A stretch of 64,000 nucleotides of DNA from Polaromonas sp. (GTDB lineage Bacteria; Pseudomonadota; Gammaproteobacteria; Burkholderiales; Burkholderiaceae_C), in contig NZ_JADMJK010000096.1 of assembly GCF_018780625.1 (NCBI RefSeq), forward strand, positions 3,033 through 67,032. The letters run 5' to 3'. The notes under the pieces were generated by a model. The model was not told the origin of the DNA, searched no databases, and saw nothing but the letters and a program-made list of their open reading frames with translations. Below, in pieces: positions 33,906-42,742 of the stretch. Every line of letters starts with the position of its first letter. Positions within the stretch are counted from its first letter, which is position 1. A program made the translations under genes and the position numbers.

Positions 33906-35300
33906 TCATGCCCGCGTCAATCGTTTCAACAGCCCCGCCGTCGTGCGCGGCCAGCCCATAGCGCCAAACCACGCACCGCCGGCGATGGCCGAGGCGTTCA
34001 CCAGCCCGTAGATGACCAGCGCCACGCCTTGGGCGATGAATACCCCGGTCAAGCCGCTGCCCCAGCGCAAGGCCAGCCAGCCGCCGGTGACGGCCACAGC
34101 CAGCCGCGCCACATTGCCAATCACCGGCCAGAGCAGACGCCCGGCCCCCTGCGATGCAAAGTACAGCACCAGACCCAGGCCGAAAAAGCCATAAACCGGC
34201 CCCACCGCCCGCAGGTACAGGCTGCCCGCCTCCAGCATCGCCGGGTCGCTGTTGAACAGCGACAGCCAGGCCCGTGGAAAAGCGGCCGCCCACAGACCGA
34301 TGGCTTCGGTCATCGCAAAGGCAAGGCCGGCGCCTATCCAGGTGGCTTTCAGCGCGCGCTCACGCTGGCCTGCCCCCATGCAGGTGCCGACCATCGCCAC
34401 CAGTGGCGCGCCCAGGCCGAACACCAGCGGCACCAGCAAATACTCCAGTCGCGAGGCCGTTCCGTAACCGGCAATCGCAGCCGTCCCAAAACCGCCAACC
34501 AGCGCGGTGGTGATGCCTATGGCCAGGTTGGTGGCCACGGTGGACACCGTGCCGACCAGGCCGACACGCAGGATGTCCTTGAACAGCAGCCAGCGAAAAC
34601 GGATGTGGGTCAGCGACGGACGCAGCAGGCTTTTCGGCGACCACAGATAGGCCGCCAGCGCGAGGCTGCCAACCAGGTAGTACGCCAGCAAGGCGACGGC
34701 GCCACCGGCAATGCCCAGCCCGGGCAGCGGGCCCCAGCCGAAAATCAGCAGCGGCGACAGCGGCACCAGCACCAGCGCCCCCGCAACGGTGACGACGGCC
34801 GGCACCGCCATATTGCCGGTGCCGCGAATCACGGCTGACAGTGTGTTGAAAATCCACACCAGTGCGGCGCCGGCGAACACCCAGTTGGAATAGGTCATGG
34901 CCGCCTCCAGCGCGCCGCCGGTCCCGCCCATCCTGCCATACAGCCAGCGGCCGCCGCCCAGCACCGCCAGCATGAACAGCAGCGAGAACACGCCGGCGAT
35001 GACGATGGCGTGCAGCACCAGCGCGTCGGCATCGGCCCGGCGCCGCGCGCCGAGCGCGCGCGCAATGGCCGAGGCAATGCCGCCGCCCATCGCACCGGCC
35101 GAGGTCATCTGCATCAGCATCACCACGGGAAAAACCAGGGCCATGCCGGCCAGCGCGTCAGTGCCGAGCTTGCCGACGAAATAGGTTTCCATCAGCCCGA
35201 CGCCGGCCTGCGCCAGCATGACCAGCACGTTGGGCGCGGCCAGGCGCAGCAGGGTGGACGCGATCGGCGCCTCCAGCAGCAGTCGGGTGCGGGGGTCCAT
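33906..35300 (-). CDS. MATE-family multidrug efflux transporter
   Basis: 464 residues from MDPRTRLLLEAP; the track's earlier GTG adds ten residues without an obvious Shine-Dalgarno sequence. About twelve helices in two MatE halves (LGTDALAGMALVFPVVMLMQ, GIASAIARALGARRRADAD; VGGFGTAAIAGYGTASRLEY, APLVAMVGTCMGAGQ). MATE pumps export cationic drugs with Na+ or H+. It lies 89 bases downstream of a marR-type gene on the same strand, so the pair is probably a regulator-pump operon controlled from the operator at 35874-35900. Confidence 0.9.
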   Translation of the reverse strand: MDPRTRLLLEAPIASTLLRLAAPNVLVMLAQAGVGLMETYFVGKLGTDALAGMALVFPVVMLMQMTSAGAMGGGIASAIARALGARRRADADALVLHAIVIAGVFSLLFMLAVLGGGRWLYGRMGGTGGALEAAMTYSNWVFAGAALVWIFNTLSAVIRGTGNMAVPAVVTVAGALVLVPLSPLLIFGWGPLPGLGIAGGAVALLAYYLVGSLALAAYLWSPKSLLRPSLTHIRFRWLLFKDILRVGLVGTVSTVATNLAIGITTALVGGFGTAAIAGYGTASRLEYLLVPLVFGLGAPLVAMVGTCMGAGQRERALKATWIGAGLAFAMTEAIGLWAAAFPRAWLSLFNSDPAMLEAGSLYLRAVGPVYGFFGLGLVLYFASQGAGRLLWPVIGNVARLAVAVTGGWLALRWGSGLTGVFIAQGVALVIYGLVNASAIAGGAWFGAMGWPRTTAGLLKRLTRA

Positions 35301-35389
35301 CGCGCTCACGCCGTGCCTAGGCGGTAGCACGAAGCACCCGGGCTTCGCGGATCAGCAGGTTGACCAGCGCCAACCGCCAGCGCATCGGC

Positions 35390-35869
35390 CTATTCATCAT
35401 GAACGCCAGGGACAGGCGACAGGCGCTCCAGCGCTTCGTCCATCAGCGCGTGCAGGGCCAGCACGCGGTCTGAGCCCAGCAATTGATTGAGGCCCTCCTG
35501 CGCCACCCGCCAGCGCCGCTGGGCTTCGGCCCGCTTCTGGCGGCCGGCATCGGTGATGCTGACGAGGCGGCTGCGCCCGTCGCCACCGGGCGCCAGCGCC
35601 AGCCAGCCCGCCGCGACCATCGGCTTGAGGTTGCGCGTCAGCGTGGAGGCATCGACCATCATTTCGCGCGCCAGGTCCCCGGGGCGGATGGGGCCCAACT
35701 TGAGGACGTAGGACAGCAAGGAATACTGCGTGCCTTTCAGCCCGCTCTTGCCGACTTCGGCGTCGTAATGCTGCGTCACGCGGCGCATCAGCTGGCGCAG
35801 CTTCAGATTGGTGCAGCCCTGAGGCCGGAGGCCGGACAGCGCTGACGCAGATGTGACAGGATTCATCAT
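35390..35869 (-). CDS. MarR-family transcriptional regulator
   Basis: 159 residues from MMNPVTSASA; the longer frame in the track runs through the divergent gene. The winged-helix domain (about 45-125) has LKGTQYSLLSYVLKLGPIRPG, the recognition helix MVDASTLTRNLKPMVAAGW and the wing GGDGRSRLVSITDAG. MarR dimers repress nearby transporters and release DNA on binding small phenolic or drug-like ligands. A tandem palindrome directly upstream overlaps the divergent promoters, so autorepression and repression of both the MATE gene and the thioesterase gene are likely. Confidence 0.9.
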   Translation of the reverse strand: MMNPVTSASALSGLRPQGCTNLKLRQLMRRVTQHYDAEVGKSGLKGTQYSLLSYVLKLGPIRPGDLAREMMVDASTLTRNLKPMVAAGWLALAPGGDGRSRLVSITDAGRQKRAEAQRRWRVAQEGLNQLLGSDRVLALHALMDEALERLSPVPGVHDE

Positions 35870-35873
35870 TTGA

Positions 35874-35900
35874 TTGTAGCTACAATTATTGCAGCTACAA
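35874..35900. promoter_or_regulatory. Tandem MarR operator in the divergent promoter
   Basis: TTGTAGCTACAA is a perfect 12-base palindrome; three bases later TTGCAGCTACAA repeats it with one change. Both lie in the 45-base gap between the marR and thioesterase starts. Position, symmetry and duplication fit two MarR dimers. Confidence 0.8.
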
Positions 35901-35914
35901 CCAATGGACCCAAA

Positions 35915-36466
35915 ATGACCCCGGAACAGACACTTGACTTGTGGAACGAAGAGCGCAGCACCGTCGTTGAACGCATGCGGGCCGGCGGCGGCAAGGCGGG
36001 CCTGGCACACCCCGACATGGTGGCGGGCAAGACCGGCCTGGAAATCATGCAGGCCATGCTGGCGGGCGAACTGCCCTTTCCCCACATTGCAGAAACCCTG
36101 GATTTTTCCCTGGTGGAAGTGGCACCCGGAAAGGCCGTGTTCCAGGGCACGCCGCAGCTCAAGCACTACAACCCGCTGGGCACCGTGCATGGTGGCTGGT
36201 ATGCAACGCTGCTGGACTCGGCACTGGGCTGCGCCGTGCACACCATGATGCCGGTGGGCCGAGGCTACACAACAGCCGAACTCGGCGTCAACATCGTGCG
36301 GGCGGCCTCGCACCAAACCGGCCCGCTGCGCGCCATCGGCACCGTGCTTCACTGCGGCCGGCAGCTGGCCACCGCCGAGGCCCGCATCGTCGGGCCTGAC
36401 GGCAAGCTGTATGCCCATGCCACCACCACCTGCCTGGTGTTTGAGTTGCCGCCGCGCCAGCAATAA
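35915..36466 (+). CDS. PaaI-type hotdog thioesterase
   Basis: 183 residues from MTPEQTLDLWN, the first ATG after the operator. The hotdog motif is clear: LKHYNPLGTVHGGWYATLLDSALGCAVHT, in which the HGG-type turn and the following acidic residue carry catalysis, then GYTTAELGVNIVRA and AEARIVGPDGKLYAHATTTC. These enzymes hydrolyse acyl- or aryl-CoA thioesters. Divergence from a MarR-MATE operon with a shared operator suggests the ligand may be an aromatic compound whose CoA ester this enzyme clears (inference). Confidence 0.87.
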   Translation: MTPEQTLDLWNEERSTVVERMRAGGGKAGLAHPDMVAGKTGLEIMQAMLAGELPFPHIAETLDFSLVEVAPGKAVFQGTPQLKHYNPLGTVHGGWYATLLDSALGCAVHTMMPVGRGYTTAELGVNIVRAASHQTGPLRAIGTVLHCGRQLATAEARIVGPDGKLYAHATTTCLVFELPPRQQ

Positions 36467-36559
36467 GACCCGGCACCGTACGCCTATCGGCAGGCCGTAC
36501 AGCCTGTCGCGGCAGATTGGCGACAATCTGCTGCTTCCCCACTACCGAACGATCCCACG

Positions 36560-36970
36560 ATGCGACTTCTACACACCATGCTGCGCGTTGGCGACCTCCA
36601 GCGCTCCATCGATTTCTACACCAAGGTGCTGGGCATGCAACTGCTGCGCCGGTCCGAAAACCCGGAATACCAATACAGCCTGGCATTTGTCGGCTACGAA
36701 GGCAACCCGGCACAGGCCGAAATCGAGTTGACCTACAACCACGGCACCGACCACTACGAGATGGGAACGGCCTATGGCCACATCGCGCTCGGCGTGCCCG
36801 ATGCCTACGCGGCCTGCGAAAAAATCAAGGCGGCGGGCGGCAACGTGACGCGCGAAGCCGGCCCGGTCAAGGGCGGCAGCACGGTGATCGCCTTCGTGAC
36901 GGACCCGGACGGCTACAAGATCGAGTTGATCCAGCGCGCTGAATACGCTGAAGGCGCCGGGCTGCGCTAG
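36560..36970 (+). CDS. gloA: Lactoylglutathione lyase (glyoxalase I)
   Basis: 136 residues, full length for bacterial GloA. It converts the methylglyoxal-glutathione hemithioacetal to S-lactoylglutathione in the cytoplasm. Metal ligands are in place: His5 (RLLHTMLRV), Glu in AEIELTYN, His in YGHIALGV and Glu in YKIELIQRA. The short form without the eukaryotic insert is usually Ni/Co dependent. It follows the thioesterase gene by 93 bases and converges with eda. Confidence 0.93.
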   Translation: MRLLHTMLRVGDLQRSIDFYTKVLGMQLLRRSENPEYQYSLAFVGYEGNPAQAEIELTYNHGTDHYEMGTAYGHIALGVPDAYAACEKIKAAGGNVTREAGPVKGGSTVIAFVTDPDGYKIELIQRAEYAEGAGLR

Positions 36971-36988
36971 CCTGCAGGGCCATCTATG

Positions 36989-37009
36989 TAGCTATATTTT
37001 TTATAGCTA
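36989..37009. repeat. AT-rich palindrome TAGCTATA-TTTTT-TATAGCTA
   Basis: An eight-base perfect dyad between the convergent gloA and eda genes. It belongs to the same visual class as the repeat at 31703. With a T-rich loop it may also act as a weak two-way terminator. Confidence 0.6.
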
Positions 37010-37053
37010 TAAGCTCCCGTGATTATTTGGCAAAAATCCTTTTTTTCTTAAAA

Positions 37054-37716
37054 TCAGGCATTCGGGCGGACCAGCTGGCAGGCCTGCTGCGCCAGCGCCG
37101 TCACCTGTGCCCAGTCGCCACGCGCCAGCGCGTCGGCCGGCGTGAGCCAGGAGCCGCCCACGCAGGCCACGTTGGGCAGCGCCAAAAACTCGGCCGCATT
37201 GGCCATGCTCACGCCGCCGGTGGGGCAAAACCGCACGTCGCCAAACGGCCCGCTCCAGGCTTTGAGCATGGCCGGCCCGCCGGCCTGCATCGCCGGAAAA
37301 AATTTGAGCTCACTCAGGCCGTCTTCCTGCGCCATCATGATTTCGCTGCCGGTGGCCACGCCGGGCAGCAGCGGCAAGCGGCCATCGCGGCAGGCCTGGC
37401 CCACGGCATGGGTGTAACCCGGACTGACCGCAAAGCGCGCGCCGGCCATGGCGCAGGCCTGTGCGTCTGCGGCGCTGCGCACCGTTCCGGCGCCCACCAC
37501 GGCGTCGGGCACCTCACGCGCAATGGCCTCAATACAGGCCAGCGCCTGCGGCGTGCGCAAAGTGACCTCCAGCATGCGGATGCCGCCCGCCACCAGCGCG
37601 CGCGCCAGCAGCACCGCCTGGCCGGTGTCCGTCAGCACAATCACGGGAATCACGGGGGCGTCCCGCATGACCTGCAAGGCGGTCAGTTTTCCGCTCACGT
37701 CTAAAGTTACATCCAC
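37054..37716 (-). CDS. eda: KDPG/KHG aldolase
   Basis: 220 residues from a GTG start at 37716 with AAGGAG seven bases upstream; the ORF track begins earlier inside edd. The TIM-barrel class I aldolase splits 2-keto-3-deoxy-6-phosphogluconate into pyruvate and glyceraldehyde 3-phosphate. Catalytic Lys lies in SELKFFPA, with LEVTLRT (Glu general acid/base) and FCPTGGVS for phosphate binding. It overlaps the end of edd by ten bases, so the Entner-Doudoroff pair is one operon. Confidence 0.93.
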   Translation of the reverse strand: MDVTLDVSGKLTALQVMRDAPVIPVIVLTDTGQAVLLARALVAGGIRMLEVTLRTPQALACIEAIAREVPDAVVGAGTVRSAADAQACAMAGARFAVSPGYTHAVGQACRDGRLPLLPGVATGSEIMMAQEDGLSELKFFPAMQAGGPAMLKAWSGPFGDVRFCPTGGVSMANAAEFLALPNVACVGGSWLTPADALARGDWAQVTALAQQACQLVRPNA

Positions 37717-39524
37717 GATAAAGCTCCTTCTTCCGCTGTTAACGCCCGCTGGCGCATGCCGGCAAACAATCCCCTGCCCATGCCAACGCCGTTGCGCTGG
37801 CGCAAGCCGTCGGGCATCAGGTCCACCGGCCGCGCGGCCCATTCAACCTCGGCCACCAGCACCTGCAACTGGCCCGTCACCGCATCGACGCGGATCACGT
37901 CGCCGTCGCGCACCTTGGCCAGCGGGCCGCCCGCAGCGGCTTCGGGCGACACGTGAATCGCGGCGGGCACCTTGCCCGAGGCGCCGCTCATGCGGCCGTC
38001 CGTGACCAGCGCCACCATGAAACCCTTGCCCTGCAGCACCGCCAGCGGCGGCGTGAGCTTGTGCAGCTCGGGCATGCCATTGGCCTGCGGCCCCTGCCAG
38101 CGCACCACGCACACCACATCACGCGCCAGCTCGCCGGCATTGAAGCAGGCAAGCAAGGCTTCCTGCGAGTCAAACACGCGGGCCGGCGCTTCAATCACAT
38201 GCCGGTCATCGGGCACGGCGGACACCTTGATCACGCTGCGGCCCAGGTTGCCCTGCAGCAGCTTGAGCCCGCCCGTGGGGCTGAACGGGCGGGTGACCGG
38301 CCGCACGATGGTGTCGTCCCTGGAGTCGCCGGCGTCATGCCAGACCAGGGCGGCGCCCACCATGGCCGGCTCGCGGGTGTATTCGCGGATGCCGCCTTCC
38401 CGCACCGTCAGCACGTCCTCGTGCATGAAGCCTGCATCGAGCAATTCGCGGATCACCAGCCCGGTGCCGCCTGCCGCCTGGAACTGGTTCACGTCGGCGC
38501 TGCCGTTGGGGTAAACATGCGTCAGCAGCGGCACCACATCGGACAAGGCCGAAAAGTCATTCCAGTCAATCACAATGCCGGCCGACTGCGCCACGGCGAC
38601 CCAGTGAATCAGGTGGTTGGTCGAACCGCCGGTGGCCAGCAGCGCCACCATGGCGTTGACGATAGCCCGTTCGTCGACAAGCTGGCCAATCGGCGCAAAC
38701 CGCCTGGACTTGATGATGCCCAGCACGGTACGCGCCGCCTCGCGCGTGAGTTCGTCGCGCAACGCGCCGCCGGGCGCCACAAAAGCGGTGCCGGGCACAT
38801 GCAGGCCCATGGCTTCGAGGAGCATCTGGTTGCTGTTGGCCGTGCCGTAAAACGTGCAGGTGCCGGGGCTGTGGTAGGACTGCAGTTCAGCCTCCAGCAA
38901 GCCTTCCCGCCCGATCAGGCCCTGCGCCGCCTGCTCGCGCAGCCGGGCTTTTTCCTTGTTGGGCAGGCCCGACGGCATCGGTCCGGCCGGCACAAACACC
39001 GTGGGCAAGTGGCCAAACTGCAGCGCGCCAATCAGCAGGCCGGGCACGATCTTGTCGCACACGCCGAGCATCAGCGCGGCGTCAAACATGTCGTGGCTAA
39101 GCGCCACGGCGGTCGCCATGGCAATCACATCGCGGCTGAACAGGCTGAGCTCCATGCCGCTGGTGCCCTGCGTGACGCCGTCGCACATGGCCGGCACGCC
39201 GCCCGCCACCTGCGCCGTGGCGCCCAGCTTGCGCGCTTCGTCCTTGATCAGGGCCGGGTAGCCTTGCAGCGGCGTGTGCGCCGACAGCATGTCGTTGTAG
39301 GCGGTGACGATGCCGATGTTGGGCGCACGCTGGGTGATGACCTTGAAGCGGTCGTCCAGCGGAATGCCGGCCACCGCATGCGCAATGTTGGCGCAACCCA
39401 TGCGGTCCATGCTGGGCGGGCGCGTGCTGTCGGCGTGTAGCTGCGCCAGGTAGGCGCGGCGCGTCGGGCCGCTGCGCTCGGCAATGCGGGCCGTGATGTC
39501 TGAAACTGCGGGGTGGAGTGCCAT
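37707..39524 (-). CDS. edd: 6-phosphogluconate dehydratase
   Basis: 605 residues, usual length. It dehydrates 6-phosphogluconate to KDPG in the Entner-Doudoroff pathway. IlvD/Edd-family motifs: [56 protein letters not shown] and [15 protein letters not shown]; the Cys residues hold a 4Fe-4S cluster. Two candidate operators lie within 55 bases upstream (39543-39557 and 39566-39579). No zwf, pgl or regulator gene is in the window. Confidence 0.94.
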   Translation of the reverse strand: MALHPAVSDITARIAERSGPTRRAYLAQLHADSTRPPSMDRMGCANIAHAVAGIPLDDRFKVITQRAPNIGIVTAYNDMLSAHTPLQGYPALIKDEARKLGATAQVAGGVPAMCDGVTQGTSGMELSLFSRDVIAMATAVALSHDMFDAALMLGVCDKIVPGLLIGALQFGHLPTVFVPAGPMPSGLPNKEKARLREQAAQGLIGREGLLEAELQSYHSPGTCTFYGTANSNQMLLEAMGLHVPGTAFVAPGGALRDELTREAARTVLGIIKSRRFAPIGQLVDERAIVNAMVALLATGGSTNHLIHWVAVAQSAGIVIDWNDFSALSDVVPLLTHVYPNGSADVNQFQAAGGTGLVIRELLDAGFMHEDVLTVREGGIREYTREPAMVGAALVWHDAGDSRDDTIVRPVTRPFSPTGGLKLLQGNLGRSVIKVSAVPDDRHVIEAPARVFDSQEALLACFNAGELARDVVCVVRWQGPQANGMPELHKLTPPLAVLQGKGFMVALVTDGRMSGASGKVPAAIHVSPEAAAGGPLAKVRDGDVIRVDAVTGQLQVLVAEVEWAARPVDLMPDGLRQRNGVGMGRGLFAGMRQRALTAEEGALSWM

Positions 39525-39542
39525 GAGGGTGCCTTATAAGTC

Positions 39543-39557
39543 TGTAACTTAATTACT
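39543..39557. promoter_or_regulatory. HexR-like site upstream of edd
   Basis: TGTAACTTAATTACT matches 12 of 15 positions of the recalled HexR consensus TGTAATTAAATTACA. It lies 19-33 bases before the edd start, as expected for repression of central sugar catabolism by an RpiR-type regulator that senses KDPG. Confidence 0.5.
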
Positions 39558-39565
39558 GACTCTAT

Positions 39566-39579
39566 GGTAACGGGTTACC
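39566..39579. promoter_or_regulatory. GGTAAC-GG-GTTACC palindrome upstream of edd
   Basis: A perfect six-base dyad 42 bases before edd. Additional GGTTAC half-sites follow at about 39598-39616. The shape suits a LacI/GntR-type regulator of gluconate metabolism, but no regulator gene is adjacent. Confidence 0.45.
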
Positions 39580-39627
39580 GGGACATTTCCCCCTTTTGGG
39601 TTACAGGGTGGTTACCAAACGCAGGGC

Positions 39628-40221
39628 CTATTGGAGGCTGATTTCCACGCGCCGTGCATCCGCATCGCTGCCGCTGCCGCTGCCGGTCAGCGGCCGGGGC
39701 TTGGCAAGTTCAATTTGCGCGTCCGCCACACCGGCGGCCTTCAGGGCCGCACGCACCGCCAGGGCGCGCCTGCGCGCCAAGTCGGCATTCCTGAGCGGGT
39801 CGCCGACGGCATCGTGAAAGCCTGAAATCACCAGCTTGCGGCGCCCCTGGCCTGCCTGGGCCGCCTTGACCATATCAGCCAGCGCGTCGCCCGCCCCCGC
39901 CGCCAGCTCGGCACTGCCGGAGGCAAAGTAAAACTTGACCACACCCTGTTCCACCTGGATGCTGGCCGCGTCCGCAACCGCTTGCGCCGTGGCGGCTGCG
40001 GATGCGGGCGCCTCGATCGGCGGGCTGACGGGCAACGGGAGCGCGGGGGCGGTAGCCGGGCCTGGGACCGCAGCCGGGCTTGCGGCGGCGGGCGTGGCTT
40101 TCAGGCGCGCGCGGCTTTGCTGCACCCCGAAACCGATCACCGTGGCGACGACCAGCGCCACCAACCCAAAAACCACCGTCAGTGCAAGGCCTTGCTGGCC
40201 GTCATTATTTTCAGAAAACAT
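39628..40221 (-). CDS. OmpA-family protein with N-terminal membrane anchor
   Basis: 197 residues. One membrane helix near the start (LALTVVFGLVALVVATVIGFGV), an Ala/Pro-rich linker (about 40-80) and an OmpA C-terminal-like domain: VKFYFASGSAELAAGAGDAL, VISGFHDAVGDPLRNADLARRRA and VEISLQ at the end. The Asp and Arg that contact diaminopimelate in peptidoglycan appear to be kept (NADLARRRA). It is therefore probably an inner-membrane protein reaching the cell wall. It is divergent from the ChaC-like gene. Confidence 0.83.
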   Translation of the reverse strand: MFSENNDGQQGLALTVVFGLVALVVATVIGFGVQQSRARLKATPAAASPAAVPGPATAPALPLPVSPPIEAPASAAATAQAVADAASIQVEQGVVKFYFASGSAELAAGAGDALADMVKAAQAGQGRRKLVISGFHDAVGDPLRNADLARRRALAVRAALKAAGVADAQIELAKPRPLTGSGSGSDADARRVEISLQ

Positions 40222-40267
40222 AGCCCGACTCCGGTCACGAAAAATCGTCGCATTGTAAAGTGCGACT

Positions 40268-40882
40268 GTGACCTATTCAGCCCATCCAGCGCCTCCAGCC
40301 CCTTCAGTGGCTGCACCCCGAAACCCCGCACGCATGCTGGAGACCGTCCTGCAGCAATGGGGTGGGCAGACCGACCTGTGGGTTTTTGGCTACGCCTCGC
40401 TGATCTGGCGGCCTGAATTTGAATTCACCGAAGAGCGTCTTGCCACGCTGCATGGCTACCACCGCGCGCTCAAGATGTGGAGCCGCCTCAATCGCGGCAC
40501 GCCGGAGCGGCCGGGGCTGGTGTTTGGCCTGCTGCCGGGCGGCAGTTGCAAAGGCGTGGTGTTTCGCCTGCCCCAAGCCCATGTGGCGGCGGCCCTGCCC
40601 GCCTTGTGGGCGCGGGAGATGCCCAACGCGGTGTACGACCCGCGCTGGCTGCGCTGCCGCAGCGCGTCGGGGGATGTCAAGGCGCTGGCCTTCACGCTGT
40701 CAAAGCGCAGCCCCAGCCACACCGGCGTGCTCAGTGATGAGACCTATCGGCAAATTTTCTCCGGTGCCGCCGGGCGCTACGGAAGCACCCGCGACTATGC
40801 GCAGCTGACCTACGACAAGCTGCGCGCGCTGGGCATTCACGACCAGGCGCTCGAAACACTGCTGCAACGCATCGGCCGCTGA
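40268..40882 (+). CDS. ChaC-like gamma-glutamylcyclotransferase
   Basis: 204 residues. The family start [20 protein letters not shown] and [21 protein letters not shown] (partly quoted) match ChaC proteins that cleave glutathione to 5-oxoproline and Cys-Gly. [16 protein letters not shown] holds the acidic residue expected for catalysis. A short Pro/Ala-rich N-terminus precedes the domain; an internal start at [10 protein letters not shown] is also possible. It is likely cytoplasmic and acts in glutathione turnover. Confidence 0.85.
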   Translation: MTYSAHPAPPAPSVAAPRNPARMLETVLQQWGGQTDLWVFGYASLIWRPEFEFTEERLATLHGYHRALKMWSRLNRGTPERPGLVFGLLPGGSCKGVVFRLPQAHVAAALPALWAREMPNAVYDPRWLRCRSASGDVKALAFTLSKRSPSHTGVLSDETYRQIFSGAAGRYGSTRDYAQLTYDKLRALGIHDQALETLLQRIGR

Positions 40883-40980
40883 ACGGCCAGGACTGGCCAG
40901 GACGGGCACAAGTTCCTGTTGCAGACCCGGACGATGCCACCTAAAGTGGCGTCTTCACCCACCACCAAAAGGATCTCGCC

Positions 40981-41499
40981 ATGATTTTCCGTTTAACACT
41001 GGTTGCCAGCGCACTGGTCTTGAGCGCCTGCGCATCATCAACACCCAGCGGGCCGCGCGCAGTCGCTCAGCTGCAAAGCACCACCGGCAATGCCACCACC
41101 GGCACCATCAGCTTTACCCAGGCGGGCGACAAGGTGATCATTGCAGGCGAAGTGCGCGGCCTCAAACCCAACGCCGAACATGGATTTCATGTGCACGAAA
41201 AAGGCGACTGCTCCAGCGGCGACGGCCTGAGCGCCGGCGGGCATTTCAACCCCGGTGGCAAAAGCCACGGCCAGCACGCCATGGGCACGCACCATGCGGG
41301 CGACCTGCCCAGCCTGAAGGCCGATGCCAACGGCGTGGCCAAGTTCAATTTGGCGTCAACCAGCGTGACGGTCGGCAGCGGCGCGTCCGACATCATCGGG
41401 CGTGGACTGATTGTTCACCGCGACCCGGACGACTACAAAACCCAGCCCACGGGCAACGCAGGCCCCCGGCTGGCGTGCGCCGTGATCACCCGAGGCTGA
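40981..41499 (+). CDS. sodC: Cu,Zn superoxide dismutase, lipoprotein form
   Basis: 172 residues with a lipobox (LVLSAC, Cys17), so anchored in the periplasm. Metal ligands are complete: [11 protein letters not shown], then [14 protein letters not shown] and HHAGDLP, with the second copper-side His in [10 protein letters not shown] and the arginine in GPRLACAVI; the two Cys can form the usual disulfide. It removes superoxide outside the cytoplasm and depends on periplasmic copper, which the island upstream controls. Confidence 0.93.
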   Translation: MIFRLTLVASALVLSACASSTPSGPRAVAQLQSTTGNATTGTISFTQAGDKVIIAGEVRGLKPNAEHGFHVHEKGDCSSGDGLSAGGHFNPGGKSHGQHAMGTHHAGDLPSLKADANGVAKFNLASTSVTVGSGASDIIGRGLIVHRDPDDYKTQPTGNAGPRLACAVITRG

Positions 41500-41543
41500 G
41501 CGCCTGCCCCGGCAGGACACGGAGCGCTCCCTATACTTCAGGC

Positions 41544-42194
41544 ATGTCCGAACACACCCCCTCCATCGCCGATCTCCGAAAAAGCTACGAGCGCGCCGAA
41601 CTCAACGAAGACGCGTCGCATGCCGACCCCTTGCTGCAGTTCGACCAGTGGCTCAAGGAAGCCATCACGGCGCAAGTGCCCGAACCCAACGCCATGACAG
41701 TCGCCACCGTGGGCAGCAACCTGCGCCCGTCCACCCGCGTCGTGCTGATCAAGGGATTCGATGCCGAGGGCATTGTGTGGTTTACCAATTACGCCAGCCG
41801 CAAGGGGCAGGAACTGGCCGGCAACCCCTATGCAGCGCTGCAGTTTCACTGGGTCGAACTGGAACGCGTGGTGCGCATCGAGGGCCTGGTCGAGAAAGTT
41901 TCTGACGAGGAAAGCGACGCGTACTTTCACAGCCGGCCGCTCGATTCGCGCATTGGCGCCTGGGCCAGCCCGCAAAGCGAAGTGATTTCCGGCCGTGGCG
42001 TGCTGATCGCCAATGCCGCAAAATTTGGCGCCAAATTCTTGCTGCAGCCCCCGCGGCCGCCGCACTGGGGCGGCTACCGGCTCAAGCCGGACAACTGGCA
42101 GTTCTGGCAGGGCCGCAAAAGCCGCCTGCATGACCGCCTGCGCTACACGCAGCAAGCCGACGGTCTGTGGCTGCGCGAGCGCCTGGCACCCTGA
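41544..42194 (+). CDS. pdxH: Pyridoxamine/pyridoxine 5'-phosphate oxidase
   Basis: 216 residues from [11 protein letters not shown]. An FMN-dependent enzyme making pyridoxal 5'-phosphate. Recognised by [64 protein letters not shown] and the C-terminal [11 protein letters not shown]. It ends five bases before the folK stop on the other strand. It is about 45 bases downstream of sodC and may share its transcript. Confidence 0.94.
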   Translation: MSEHTPSIADLRKSYERAELNEDASHADPLLQFDQWLKEAITAQVPEPNAMTVATVGSNLRPSTRVVLIKGFDAEGIVWFTNYASRKGQELAGNPYAALQFHWVELERVVRIEGLVEKVSDEESDAYFHSRPLDSRIGAWASPQSEVISGRGVLIANAAKFGAKFLLQPPRPPHWGGYRLKPDNWQFWQGRKSRLHDRLRYTQQADGLWLRERLAP

Positions 42195-42199
42195 CCCTC

Positions 42200-42742
42200 T
42201 CAGCCCCGCAGGGGGCCCAGCCGCTCAATGGCCTGGTGGCGCACGGCATTCAATTGCGCGGCGCTGACGAGGCCGGGGGCGATTTCAGCCAGCGGCACCA
42301 GCACAAAAGCACGCTGCATCATGCGCGGGTGGGGCACGGTCAGGCGCGCTGAATCCATGCAGGCGCTGCCGTACAGCAGCAAGTCCAGGTCCAGCGTGCG
42401 CGGCGCGTTGCGAAAGGGCCGCTCACGCCCGGCCTGCTGCTCGATCTGCTGCAGAGCATCGAGCAGCGCGGGGGCTGTCAGGCCGGTCTGCAGCTCCACC
42501 ACCGCATTGAAGTAGGACGGCCCCGTTGCAGCGACCTCACGGCCGGCATCGGTGTCCAGTGGCGCAGTTCTATAAAGACTGGAAACCCGGCCAAGCTGTG
42601 TGCGCGGCAAGCCGTCGATGGCGTGGACGGCCTGGCGCAGCATGGCCGCCGCATCGCCCAGGTTGGCGCCCAGGGCGACATAAGCACGGACGCGCCCCGC
42701 CTGCTGCCCACCTGAGTGCATCACAGGGCTGGCCCGGCTCAA
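42200..42742 (-). CDS. folK: 2-amino-4-hydroxy-6-hydroxymethyldihydropteridine pyrophosphokinase
   Basis: About 173-180 residues. HPPK of folate synthesis: VRAYVALGANLGD, SSLYRTAPLD, FNAVVELQTGL and RTLDLDLLLYG (metal-binding Asp pair), then VPHPRMMQRAFVLVPLAEI. Two starts are possible: a TTG at 42742 overlapping the pcnB stop by four bases, or the ATG at 42721. Neither has a strong Shine-Dalgarno sequence. The pcnB-folK order is usual in betaproteobacteria. Confidence 0.92.
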   Translation of the reverse strand: MSRASPVMHSGGQQAGRVRAYVALGANLGDAAAMLRQAVHAIDGLPRTQLGRVSSLYRTAPLDTDAGREVAATGPSYFNAVVELQTGLTAPALLDALQQIEQQAGRERPFRNAPRTLDLDLLLYGSACMDSARLTVPHPRMMQRAFVLVPLAEIAPGLVSAAQLNAVRHQAIERLGPLRG

